Positions 18,501 to 26,251 of a stretch of 47,243 nt of DNA are shown here, in pieces. Where the stretch lies: positions 1 to 47,243 of the forward strand of contig JAFOFC010000008.1 in assembly GCA_017387515.1 (NCBI GenBank). Direction: 5' to 3'. The position numbers and the translations under genes were made by a program. Source of the stretch: Paludibacteraceae bacterium. GTDB taxonomy: Bacteria; Bacteroidota; Bacteroidia; Bacteroidales; Paludibacteraceae. The notes beneath the pieces are model-generated. The model saw only the letters and a program-made list of their open reading frames with translations. It did not search any database and was not told where the DNA came from. Positions within the stretch are counted from its first letter, which is position 1. Each line of letters starts with the position of its first letter.

Positions 18501-18940
18501 AACGAAAGCTGTAGGGTTTCATTAACCTCGGTAAATAATATTTTATTACCAATGGTACTTTTAGCTACCGAACGCTTTATAGCATACAACCCTTGTGCAC
18601 GAACCGAGAAGGGCTCCCATAAATAGGTTTTATCGCCGAATGTAGCACGAATAATGGTTTTGCTGCCCGTAATTTCTGACGATTCTGTAATTTTATCGTC
18701 TGTATAATATGGGAACAATGCCATATCTGGACTAGTACGACCAGCTGTTAAACCACCCGTACTAGAAAGGTACATCCATAAATTGGTTTCACTGGCCACA
18801 CTGATAAAGAAAGGCTGCATGGCATCGATGTAATCAATTTGGTAAAAACGTTCGCCATTAAGGGTAACAAATTCACCTTTTACCTCTTTGTCAAATTGTT
18901 GAAGAGGCGTGTTTCCTACATAAAAAGTTTTATGTTGCAT
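15566..18940 (-). CDS. Very large cytosolic beta-glucan phosphorylase (GH94/GH149/GH161 type)
   Basis: This 1124-residue protein has no signal peptide. Its architecture fits the inverting beta-glucan phosphorylases: an N-terminal beta-sandwich domain (about 1-300), a helical linker, and an (alpha/alpha)6 barrel. SYQGNWRDIFQNWEAL near residue 472 looks like the catalytic region (candidate acid D472), followed by PEDPWSNIGYWGDHQIIYLL. GH94 enzymes are usually about 800 residues; about 1100 is typical of GH149 and GH161 beta-1,3-glucan phosphorylases, so I favour those, but cannot decide between them by eye. It would split beta-1,3-oligoglucosides with phosphate into glucose-1-phosphate. It sits between the symporter and the GH3 gene, matching that role. 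Confidence 0.78.
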   Translation of the reverse strand: MQHKTFYVGNTPLQQFDKEVKGEFVTLNGERFYQIDYIDAMQPFFISVASETNLWMYLSSTGGLTAGRTSPDMALFPYYTDDKITESSEITGSKTIIRATFGDKTYLWEPFSVRAQGLYAIKRSVAKSTIGNKILFTEVNETLQLSFSYMYMNADQLGWIKKSTISNLTDTEVGIELIDGLQNILPAGTNRITQNTYSTLVDAYKRTELVSEASLVLFRMESIMVDKAEPSESLKVNTVWSYGLPDATYMVSSMQLDAFRMGLDVHPEMESKGVKGAILAHDNFTLATNQVKQWYFVADVQKDAVGVRNLIQFIKQTPQLQDYIETEVAKGTQALKAIVAQVDGVQQTADEHGMARHFANTLFNTMRGGFYCDEYTIVAADFVKHVNLFNKAVAKQHQAMLASLPTSLLYAALEEKVKATGDAQLYRLFQEYLPITFSRRHGDPSRPWNLFHIRVNDDNGNKIISYQGNWRDIFQNWEALSLSYPAYINGIIAKFLNATTADGYNPYKVTSEGIDWEVIVPEDPWSNIGYWGDHQIIYLLKLMELSHKYYPQALDSYLNREMFSYAQVPYRIKSYQEIVQDPRNTISFDQALHDKILAMQPAYGSDARLMLDESNQVVLVSFTEKILATLLAKLSNFIPQAGIWLNTMRPEWNDANNALVGIGASMVTLYYIRRFVAFVSDLYAKHTDENFVVSAEIKQLFVDEMAAFEDSKELLPTGFNAYQRRVVIDALGKAATQYRQKVYAGLTGNKTTISTADLLAFFQLVLAYLDQSIAANQRADGMYHAYNLVRFEDDTVQVDYLYEMLEGQVAVLSALQLSPLQVADMLDAMRQSALYRPDQQSYTLYPNKQLPAFLEKNNIPAQAVESSAFIQKALQEGDTRIVCQDKMGGVHFNATFNNAEFLAAALDKMGSVSPEDRKYLLDLYEQMFNHNAFTGRSGTFYKYEGLGSIYWHMVSKLLVAIHENILKAIEEKADKEVLERLKAHYAAVKWGIGAHKSPKDYGSFPFDAYSHTPAMAGVQQPGMTGQVKEDLLNRFFELGIRVNNGKLSIATDMLNKDEFVDNTLCFTYCAVPFVYVLGTRKGIDVEYCNGTTSSFANNEIDQATSAAIFARTKDIKQIIVHLSL

Positions 18941-18961
18941 GATGTCTAAATATTTTCAATT

Positions 18962-20377
18962 TTAACAAGTTTCTGCTTCTAATGCACGTTTTGCATCTAA
19001 ATCTATTTTCATTTGTTGAGTTGTATTGCTATCTATTTTATAGAAATACATAAAGATAGCGCACGATGCGTATAAAATACCTGGAATAATAGATACTAAT
19101 AGTTTAATACCTAACATAGCTTGGCTAGATTGTTCTAGTGCATTAGGAACAAAGTTAGATACTTCTAATACCCAACCAGAGGCGGCTACACCAATAGCCC
19201 AACCTACTTTTTGAGCAAATACAGCTGCAGAAAAACACAAACCTGTTGTTCTACGTCCTAATCTCCATTCGCCATAATCGGCAGCATCGGCCAACATGGT
19301 CCATAACAATGGAACTGCAGGAGCATAGGCCATTTTAGCCAAAATATTAAACGTATAAATACCAATTAGGTTGTCGCCAGCTGCATAAATTAAGGCAAAG
19401 AAAATACCCGATAAAATAGAGCTTCCAATAAATACGTTTCTGTTCCCAAAACGTTTTGCTAAGGGTTTAGAAAGCGGCAAGGCTACTATAAGCGCCACAG
19501 TGCCCAATACATTAAATAGTTGCACCCCTTCTGCATCGCCTATGTAATATTTAAAGTAATATGCAATGGCAGCATTTTGCATAGCAAACATAATAAACGA
19601 CACCACACCTACAATGGTAAGAATAATCCAAGCATCGTTCTTGAATAGGTATTTAAAGTCTTTTGCAATAGAAGTATCTTGCTTTTTAGGAGCAGGTACG
19701 CGTTCGCGTGTGGTAGCAAAGGTTATAATAAAGAACACCAAACTTAACAAGGCAAATAATGCTACTGTGTATTGATAACCTTGTGCAGCATTGGTAGTAG
19801 AAGTAGTAAACATCGCTTTTAAGCCACCTGCTTCTATGGCTTCATTACCTTGGTTACCAAAATAATTTACAAGATATAGTGCCAACCCTGTTACTACAAA
19901 CTGACCCAAATAGGCCGCAATAAAGCGATAGGTATTAAGGCCTGCACGTTCGTAGGTGTCGGATGTCATAACTGCACTCATTGAAGAGTAAGGCAAGTTT
20001 ACAAAAGCATACGCTGTACGCAATAGCAAGCAAGTAATAGAGGCGTATATAATTAAACCTGTGGGCGAAAATGCTGGTGTTGTAAAGGCCAATACCGCTA
20101 AAATAGCATAAGGTATAGCGCCAAATAGTAAATAAGGACGGAATTTACCCCAACGGGTGTTGGTACGGTCAGAGATAATACCTACAATGGGGTCTACCAC
20201 TGCATCCCAAATACTACCTGCAAACATAATCCAACCTGCCACTACGGGCGATATGCCGTAAATGTCTGTATAAAATATTAACAACCAGAAACCTACAAGG
20301 TCCCACACAAAGTGCGAAGCTGTGTCGCCAAGACTGTAACCAATCTTTTCTTTAATAGATAATTTATCGTTAGCCAT
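18962..20377 (-). CDS. GPH-family sugar:cation symporter (MFS)
   Basis: This 471-residue inner-membrane transporter has about twelve hydrophobic segments. The N-terminus (KEKIGYSLGDTASHFVWDLVG) and the loop DPIVGIISDRTNTRWGKFRPY are diagnostic of the glycoside-pentoside-hexuronide:cation symporter family. It probably moves beta-gluco-oligosaccharides from periplasm to cytoplasm, driven by Na+ or H+. The neighbours support this: a periplasmic-type GH16 gene is 44 nt upstream and the cytosolic phosphorylase gene 21 nt downstream in the same operon. The exact substrate and coupling ion are not readable from the sequence. Confidence 0.9.
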   Translation of the reverse strand: MANDKLSIKEKIGYSLGDTASHFVWDLVGFWLLIFYTDIYGISPVVAGWIMFAGSIWDAVVDPIVGIISDRTNTRWGKFRPYLLFGAIPYAILAVLAFTTPAFSPTGLIIYASITCLLLRTAYAFVNLPYSSMSAVMTSDTYERAGLNTYRFIAAYLGQFVVTGLALYLVNYFGNQGNEAIEAGGLKAMFTTSTTNAAQGYQYTVALFALLSLVFFIITFATTRERVPAPKKQDTSIAKDFKYLFKNDAWIILTIVGVVSFIMFAMQNAAIAYYFKYYIGDAEGVQLFNVLGTVALIVALPLSKPLAKRFGNRNVFIGSSILSGIFFALIYAAGDNLIGIYTFNILAKMAYAPAVPLLWTMLADAADYGEWRLGRRTTGLCFSAAVFAQKVGWAIGVAASGWVLEVSNFVPNALEQSSQAMLGIKLLVSIIPGILYASCAIFMYFYKIDSNTTQQMKIDLDAKRALEAETC

Positions 20378-20421
20378 ATTGTTGTTTTATTATTGCGTTA
20401 TATTAATAGACTGTAAACTAG

Positions 20422-21411
20422 TTATTCTTGAATGATTAGCTTTTCGCCAACATCTCCTTTTTGGAACAACCTAATGTAATCAATGTACATTTTGGCCGGA
20501 GAACCATCTGCAGGCAAGGCTGTGATTTTTTGGAAGTTTTCACAGGTAGAATCAATTTCCTTTGCGTACTTTTCTGGTGAGGGAAGGCCGGTAAAAAAAC
20601 CACCTACTGCTAGGTTGGCTACTAAATAGAAAGGTTTGTGAAAGTAACGACTAGGATGATTCTTCTTTCCCTTGCCTGCAATGGCTAGTTTAAAATATGG
20701 TTCTGTATTTGGATATTTATCCAAATCAAAATACATGCGAATGGAATCTTTATCCCAAATAAGCGTAAACAAATGGAAGTCTTCTTGAATTGGGTATTCT
20801 GATGTTTTAAACATACCCATATTGGGGTACTGACCATTGTTAAAGTTCTCGCCCCAATGACAAGCGCCATTGAATAAATAGTTTTGCTTGCCAGCCTTAA
20901 TGCCATCAGCATGACCCATTTCTACCATATCTATCTCGCCACAACGAGGCCATACTACATATCCTTGTCTTTTTTGTTTGCAAGTTAATTTATCGTTAGA
21001 ATCGTCATTCCCTAAATCTCGTACCAAGTCATTGCCCAACATCCAAAAAGCAGGCCATAATCCGTTGGCCGTATTGGGAGCACATACTCGCACTTCTAAT
21101 TTGCCGTACTGAAAAGCCATCTTATCCTGGCTATTAATGCGTCCAGAAGTAGCAGGACGACCTTTGTAATTTTCGCGTTGAGCATTCAACACTAAGCATT
21201 TAGCCCCACTTTGATGTTCCTCTATCGTTACATTTTTAGGAGCATAATACTGCATTTCGGCATTGCCACCGCCACGCGAATTATCCTCTAAATTCCAAAC
21301 AGAAGTATTTATTACATCATCGTTAAATTCTTCTGACCATACCAATTGATAGTCTTGGGCCACTACAAAAAAGGGCATAGCAAGGGCTATCGCTACAAAT
21401 AATTTCTTCAT
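20422..21411 (-). CDS. GH16 endo-beta-glucanase, non-lipidated
   Basis: This 329-residue single-domain enzyme has a type I signal peptide at 1-18 (MKKLFVAIALAMPFFVVAQ) and no lipobox, so it should be free in the periplasm or secreted. The GH16 domain spans almost the whole protein, with catalytic E159-I-D-M-V-E164 (laminarinase-type spacing) and the conserved WPAFWMLGND before it. An insertion around residues 130-155 (LVRDLGNDDSNDKLTCKQKR) lengthens a loop next to the active site relative to the other GH16 enzymes here, and may shape substrate choice. It is most similar to the neighbouring GH16 at 21450-22496 (shared GGGNxE/LQYY and NGACHWG segments), suggesting a local duplication. Confidence 0.92.
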   Translation of the reverse strand: MKKLFVAIALAMPFFVVAQDYQLVWSEEFNDDVINTSVWNLEDNSRGGGNAEMQYYAPKNVTIEEHQSGAKCLVLNAQRENYKGRPATSGRINSQDKMAFQYGKLEVRVCAPNTANGLWPAFWMLGNDLVRDLGNDDSNDKLTCKQKRQGYVVWPRCGEIDMVEMGHADGIKAGKQNYLFNGACHWGENFNNGQYPNMGMFKTSEYPIQEDFHLFTLIWDKDSIRMYFDLDKYPNTEPYFKLAIAGKGKKNHPSRYFHKPFYLVANLAVGGFFTGLPSPEKYAKEIDSTCENFQKITALPADGSPAKMYIDYIRLFQKGDVGEKLIIQE

Positions 21412-21449
21412 AGTACAGCTTTTAAATATTGTCTATTAATCCTTTACGA

Positions 21450-22496
21450 TTATTTCTTTTGATACACTTTTACGTAGTCAATGTACATTTTGGCTTCGTA
21501 ATTATTATCTGCATTTAACGCAGAAATTTGATTAATGTCCCATATACCAGGGAAGTTACCTCCCACGGCTAAATTAAAGATGATGAAGAAAGGCTTTTTA
21601 AAGTAATTTCCTGCTACTGTGTTATCAGAGAAATCAACTTTGGTAACATCAATTTCGTAGTATTTTTCTTGGGTAGCAGTACCATAATTAGCATAACAAC
21701 GAATGTATTGTTCGTCCCATGTAACGGTAATTAGATGAAATTCTCCGTCTTGTAATGACGTATTAAGGGTAGTAGAAGGACCATAGCAATAATGCTTATC
21801 CCATGATGGACCCCAGTGGCATGCACCATTTAGGTAAGCTGCCGCCTTATTGGGCGATGATAAACCACCCGCATTCCCCATCTCTAGTATGTCTAACTCG
21901 CCACATGCTGGCCAACCTACTTGATCAAAATCGTTGCCCATCATCCAAAAGGCAGGCCATAAACCTTTATAAGTAGAGGGTAATTTAATAAGCGCTTCTA
22001 TTTTTCCATATTGATAAGCTACCTTACCCTTGGTATTTAACCTGCCAGAGGTAGCGTTTTTACCGCTGTAATTTTCTTTACGAGCAGTAAGTACCAAGCA
22101 CTGACGATTAGTGGTAGGTTCTGCCTCAAAGGTAATGTTTTCGCGACGATAGTATTGCAACTCATTGTTGCCACCTCCATTACCGTTTACCTCAACATTC
22201 CACACAGATTCGTCTAGATAACCTTCGTCAAAAAGATCTTCCCAAACCAAGGTATAACCATCGTTTACTGCAGCCGATCCCTCTTGTGATGGAATCAACA
22301 AATCGTTGTCTGATGAGCCTGGGGTTTCGGGCTCTTGAGGGTTGCTGGGTTCTTGAGGATCCTGTGGTTGCTCTGGATTGGTTGGCGTATTTGGAGAATC
22401 TGGAGCATCAGGTTCGTTGCCTTTATCGGGCGCACAGGCTACCATAAACATGGTAGTGGCAACCATAGCAAAAATATATTTAACAGAGAATTTCAT
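21450..22496 (-). CDS. GH16 endo-beta-glucanase, surface lipoprotein
   Basis: This is a 348-residue lipoprotein. The signal peptide ends MFMVAC with the lipidated cysteine at about residue 21. It is followed by an acidic stretch (APDKGNEPD) like known Bacteroidetes lipoprotein surface-export signals, then a Pro/Glu/Asn-rich linker (about 30-65) that would hold the enzyme away from the membrane. The GH16 domain (about 80-348) has E200-L-D-I-L-E205. A surface position would let it cut polymer before SusC/SusD uptake. It is separated by only 7 nt from the upstream GH16 gene. Confidence 0.92.
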   Translation of the reverse strand: MKFSVKYIFAMVATTMFMVACAPDKGNEPDAPDSPNTPTNPEQPQDPQEPSNPQEPETPGSSDNDLLIPSQEGSAAVNDGYTLVWEDLFDEGYLDESVWNVEVNGNGGGNNELQYYRRENITFEAEPTTNRQCLVLTARKENYSGKNATSGRLNTKGKVAYQYGKIEALIKLPSTYKGLWPAFWMMGNDFDQVGWPACGELDILEMGNAGGLSSPNKAAAYLNGACHWGPSWDKHYCYGPSTTLNTSLQDGEFHLITVTWDEQYIRCYANYGTATQEKYYEIDVTKVDFSDNTVAGNYFKKPFFIIFNLAVGGNFPGIWDINQISALNADNNYEAKMYIDYVKVYQKK

Positions 22497-22503
22497 GGTA
22501 AGT

Positions 22504-23601
22504 TTAGTTTACAGGTTTATACATACGTACCCAATCAACTTTCATAATAACAGGCGAGTTGAAGATAGCATCGTTAACAGCACCTCCTAAACTTCCACCA
22601 ATGGCCAAGTTCAAGATGATATAAAAGTCTTTGTCAAAAGGCCAATCTCTAAATGTTCCATTTTTTATTTGGGTAGTTCTGGCCTTTACTTCACCATCAA
22701 GAGTAAAGATGATGGCATCTAAACCATTTTCGTAATTATCTATCCATTCAATACCAAAAGTATGGAAGTTATTTTCCATGTTGCTGATATTGTATTTGCT
22801 AGACCAGTGATTTCCCATACCATTGGCATTGCCTGTATGTACGGCGTGCGAAACAATTTGTGGCTCTCGACCCCAATGTTCCATGATGTCAATCTCGCCA
22901 CTTGTAGGCCATGCACCATACGCATTATCATTGGGCATCATCCAAAAAGCAGGCCATGTTCCGGCACCAGAAGGAACACTAATACGTGCTTCTACTTTGC
23001 CATAGCAAATTTTCACTTTGTCTTTAGATTCTAAACGTGCAGAAGTATAATTGCAACCTTGGTACGATTCTTTTTTTGCTTCTATGTGTAAATATCCGTC
23101 TCTTACATAGGCATTGTTGGTGCCTTCGGTGCAATATTGTTTTTCTTGATTACCAAAGTTGGTACCTGTTTTGTACGACCAATTGGCCATGTTTAACGAA
23201 TTACCATCAAAGTTATCTTCCCAAATCAATTCGTATTTACGTTCTGATGCTTCTACTCTTACCACAACGGTAGCTTGTAAAGAGCCATACATGGCTATTA
23301 CCACGGTTTTTCCGTAACCTACACCTGTAATCACACCATCTTGGTCTACTTTACATACCTTATTATTATTGGATTGCCAAGTTAATGCCGATTTAGTAGC
23401 ATTAGAGGGGGTTAATATGGGGTTTATAGCTATTTGTTCGCCTTCTTTTATGATAATGCTCTCTTGTTCGGGAGCAATAGCAATGGCGGTGGGTTCTATA
23501 AACACATCAGGATTGGTTGGCTCATCGTTTTTATCTGGTACACAAGCCACCAATGACAGTAGTAACGTTACTAATAATAAAACAAGTGAATTCTTTTTCA
23601 T
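22504..23601 (-). CDS. GH16 endo-beta-glucanase lipoprotein with Big2 domain
   Basis: This 365-residue lipoprotein has a signal peptide ending LLSLVAC (Cys about residue 20), followed by VPDKNDEP, again an acidic tail suggesting surface display. A bacterial Ig-like Big2 domain (about 37-117, IEPTAIAIAPEQESIIIKEG to VVVRV) acts as a spacer. The GH16 catalytic domain follows (about 122-365), with E236-I-D-I-M-E241. It sits 97 nt after the putative glycan-binding lipoprotein gene, and that gap contains a perfect hairpin (23633-23658) which may tune expression of this and all later genes of the operon. Confidence 0.92.
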   Translation of the reverse strand: MKKNSLVLLLVTLLLSLVACVPDKNDEPTNPDVFIEPTAIAIAPEQESIIIKEGEQIAINPILTPSNATKSALTWQSNNNKVCKVDQDGVITGVGYGKTVVIAMYGSLQATVVVRVEASERKYELIWEDNFDGNSLNMANWSYKTGTNFGNQEKQYCTEGTNNAYVRDGYLHIEAKKESYQGCNYTSARLESKDKVKICYGKVEARISVPSGAGTWPAFWMMPNDNAYGAWPTSGEIDIMEHWGREPQIVSHAVHTGNANGMGNHWSSKYNISNMENNFHTFGIEWIDNYENGLDAIIFTLDGEVKARTTQIKNGTFRDWPFDKDFYIILNLAIGGSLGGAVNDAIFNSPVIMKVDWVRMYKPVN

Positions 23602-23632
23602 ATTGATGATTTTTCAGTTTATTTATTGGTGA

Positions 23633-23658
23633 TATAAGGGGCACCCAAGCCCCTTATA
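23633..23658 (-). terminator. Intra-operon hairpin (attenuator or processing site)
   Basis: TATAAGGGGC (23633-23642) pairs perfectly with GCCCCTTATA (23649-23658) across a 6-nt loop. It lies in the longest gap of the PUL operon, after the Big2 lipoprotein gene. No U-run follows on the minus strand, so partial termination or protection of the susCD part of the mRNA is more likely than full termination. Confidence 0.5.
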
Positions 23659-23698
23659 CCTTTTGATGATGAGTTATGAATTGGTTTGTGCCAATCAA

Positions 23699-24610
23699 TT
23701 ATTTTTTATAGATGAAAGCAGCATCCAAGTTCAAGGTTGTATTAGCAGGGCTAGAACGGAACATCATGATGTTTTGAGCTACGTCGAAAGGAGCAGTCCA
23801 GCTTAAGCCAAGTTCACCCAAAGTTTTTTCAAATACATGCCATTGACCATCGGTTTGAGCAGGAAGTACAATCCAAACTTCACCTCCGTCACCATTGATG
23901 AAACCAATTTCATTTTTACCACCATCGGTGCTTTTGTATGCACAACGGAAAGTATAAGTGTCATCTGTACCAGAGTAGTCCAAACCAGCAACAGTTAGGT
24001 TAGAAGCACCAGCACCTGTACCGCCCCAAGGAGCTTCGTTTGATTTAAAGCACAACCAACCTTGAGCCAAACCAAATGAGTTTTTACCAACTGCAGAACC
24101 ATCGCTGTAAGAGTCACCCTCAGGCCAAATGAACAACTTAATGTCAGCTTCGTTTACACGATAGTCTTTAACAATTTTGTCTGCTGGGATTTGAGAAGCA
24201 GATTCTTCGTCCAAGAACAATAGGTAGTAGTTAGAACCTTTCAAAGCTTCGTCTACAACAACTTCGCCTCTGGTTACGTTTACAGCACATTGTGCAGATT
24301 TACCACCTGCTTTAGCAGTAATAATACAAGATCCTTGACCAACTGCTTTTACCATACCGGTATTACCAACTACAGCAACATCCAAATTATCGCTAGACCA
24401 AGTTACGGTTGTACCTTCTGGAGATACAGTTGCTACTAATTGAGCAGATTCATCTTCTAGAAGATTAAGGCTTGTTTTGTCTAAGCTAATGCTAATTTCG
24501 CCAGAACCAGGATTGCTAGGATCGTTTGGTTCTTCACCGGTAGGTTTACAAGATACCATCATTGCAGCTGCTGCAAATGATACAAACAAAAAACTAATTA
24601 ATTTTTTCAT
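23699..24610 (-). CDS. Putative surface glycan-binding lipoprotein with Big2 domain
   Basis: This 303-residue lipoprotein has a signal peptide ending AAMMVSC (Cys about residue 21), then KPTGEEPNDP, an acidic tail suggesting surface export. A Big2 Ig-like domain covers about 40-115 (ISISLDKTSLNLLEDESAQL). The C-terminal ~190 residues form an aromatic-rich beta-sandwich (LAQGWLCFKSNEAPWGG, GQWHVFEKTLGELGLSW) in which I see no known catalytic motif. Its place directly after susD, where SusE/SusF-type binding proteins are usually encoded, suggests it holds glycan at the surface. No family assignment is certain for the C-terminal part. Confidence 0.75.
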   Translation of the reverse strand: MKKLISFLFVSFAAAAMMVSCKPTGEEPNDPSNPGSGEISISLDKTSLNLLEDESAQLVATVSPEGTTVTWSSDNLDVAVVGNTGMVKAVGQGSCIITAKAGGKSAQCAVNVTRGEVVVDEALKGSNYYLLFLDEESASQIPADKIVKDYRVNEADIKLFIWPEGDSYSDGSAVGKNSFGLAQGWLCFKSNEAPWGGTGAGASNLTVAGLDYSGTDDTYTFRCAYKSTDGGKNEIGFINGDGGEVWIVLPAQTDGQWHVFEKTLGELGLSWTAPFDVAQNIMMFRSSPANTTLNLDAAFIYKK

Positions 24611-24646
24611 AACATTTAAATTTAAAAGTGAGTAATTCTATATTTA

Positions 24647-26233
24647 TTAGTTCATTAATTCTACTTCTTTGGTAGGTAGAGGGAAATATTCGTGCGTACC
24701 TTCTATAAATGGAGCCATTTCTTTTTGTGCTTCGGGTGTTTCGGTGGTAGCATAGTAATCCATGGTTTCTTTAGCAATGCCCCAACGAACCAAATCGTAC
24801 CAGCGGTGTCCTTCCATAGCCAATTCTACACGACGTTCGTGGCGAATAGCTTCTTCTAGGGTAGGAGTTTTTTCTACACCCAATACCTTGATTTTATAGT
24901 TAGGCCATTGTGGTAAATTAGTAGATGGATCGGCAGAAATAGCACGTGCACGTTTTCTAACTTCTTCTAATGCCCATTCTGCTTGACCACTGTTACCATT
25001 GCCTAAACAAGCTTCTGCATACATCAACAACACATCAGCGTAACGAATGTCAATACGGTTTTGTGGCCCACGTGTTTCGTGACCTATATCAAAATAGGTG
25101 CCTTTTTCTTCGGTTTCATCCAAAATAATAGCATACTTACGGCTGCAATATTTGTTGCCTAAATAAATTTCTTCGTATGCGGGTGTATAACTTGCAGGAG
25201 GAGCCCAAATGGTTAAGTCACGGCGAGCATCACCTTCTTCAAACTCATCGTACAAATTTTGGGTAGGTTTGTTAAAACCATAACCTGTTTTGTTCCAATA
25301 TTTACCACGCGAACGGGTCATAATTTGCGCATAAGAACCTCGCGTAAAGCCAATGCCTTCGCCCCAGTCTGACTGACCATCTGACATGTATTGAATCTCA
25401 AATACAGACTCTGCTTGGTTCTCGCCTTCTAGGGTAAAGTTGAAACCATAATCTGCATGCAAACTATACTTAGCTCCATCAATAATGGCTTTACCCCATC
25501 TTTCTGCTTCTGCATAATCTTTTAAGTACAAGTTTACTTTCAACAACATGGCTTGCGCTGCACCTTTAGTAATACGTCCCATATCAGAAGCAGGAACAAA
25601 ACGAGCATCATCTTTTTCCCAAAGATCTATTACTGCATCGTTTAAATCACTTAAGATAAGTGTATAAATATCGGCAACTGGCGAAACGGGTTGTTTCCAT
25701 TCTGAGGTTTCATCAAGAATTTCGGTTACCAATGGAACGTCTTGGAAAATGCGCACCAAACGGAAGTAATACATAGCACGTAAGAACTTTGACTCTGCTA
25801 TTAAACGCTTTTTCATTCCTTCGGTGGTAAAAAGAGCATCATCCATTTTAGGAAGTTCTGCCAACGACAAGTTGCATCTAGCAATACCAATGTAATTGGT
25901 TCTATAATATTGTAACAACACATCGTTATCTGCATTTCCTTTGAAGTTTTCTAAAGAATAAAAGTAAGAACAGTCTGGTATACCATTTCCGCCTTTTAAT
26001 GCATCGTCAGACATAATATCGCCAAAGAAAAATTCATTGTAGAATGTATTGGCATTCCATTCCCACGTAAGAGGAACGTAGTTTGCGCTAACATTATTAA
26101 CAGCTGCTGCCTCACTAGAGAAATACTCATCAATAGTGGTTTCGTTTGGCGTAGGTTCTTTTAACCACTCGTTGCACGATGCAAAAAGGGTCACTAAACC
26201 AGCAATCAAAATGTATTTATAATTTGTTTTCAT
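24647..26233 (-). CDS. SusD-like outer-membrane glycan-binding lipoprotein
   Basis: This 528-residue lipoprotein of the RagB/SusD family caps the SusC transporter and delivers glycan to it. The signal peptide ends LVTLFASC (Cys about residue 20), then NEWLKEPTPNETTIDEYF, the typical SusD start. Tetratricopeptide-like helices follow, with RFLRAMYYFRLVR-type segments (FLRAMYYFRLVRIFQDVPLV, about residue 150). The conserved C-terminal block reads NRIDIRYADVLLMYAEACL and later ERRVELAMEGHRWYDLVRWG. It is 18 nt downstream of susC, the invariant pairing of these genes. Confidence 0.95.
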   Translation of the reverse strand: MKTNYKYILIAGLVTLFASCNEWLKEPTPNETTIDEYFSSEAAAVNNVSANYVPLTWEWNANTFYNEFFFGDIMSDDALKGGNGIPDCSYFYSLENFKGNADNDVLLQYYRTNYIGIARCNLSLAELPKMDDALFTTEGMKKRLIAESKFLRAMYYFRLVRIFQDVPLVTEILDETSEWKQPVSPVADIYTLILSDLNDAVIDLWEKDDARFVPASDMGRITKGAAQAMLLKVNLYLKDYAEAERWGKAIIDGAKYSLHADYGFNFTLEGENQAESVFEIQYMSDGQSDWGEGIGFTRGSYAQIMTRSRGKYWNKTGYGFNKPTQNLYDEFEEGDARRDLTIWAPPASYTPAYEEIYLGNKYCSRKYAIILDETEEKGTYFDIGHETRGPQNRIDIRYADVLLMYAEACLGNGNSGQAEWALEEVRKRARAISADPSTNLPQWPNYKIKVLGVEKTPTLEEAIRHERRVELAMEGHRWYDLVRWGIAKETMDYYATTETPEAQKEMAPFIEGTHEYFPLPTKEVELMN

Positions 26234-26251
26234 ATCGCTATTAATTTAATG

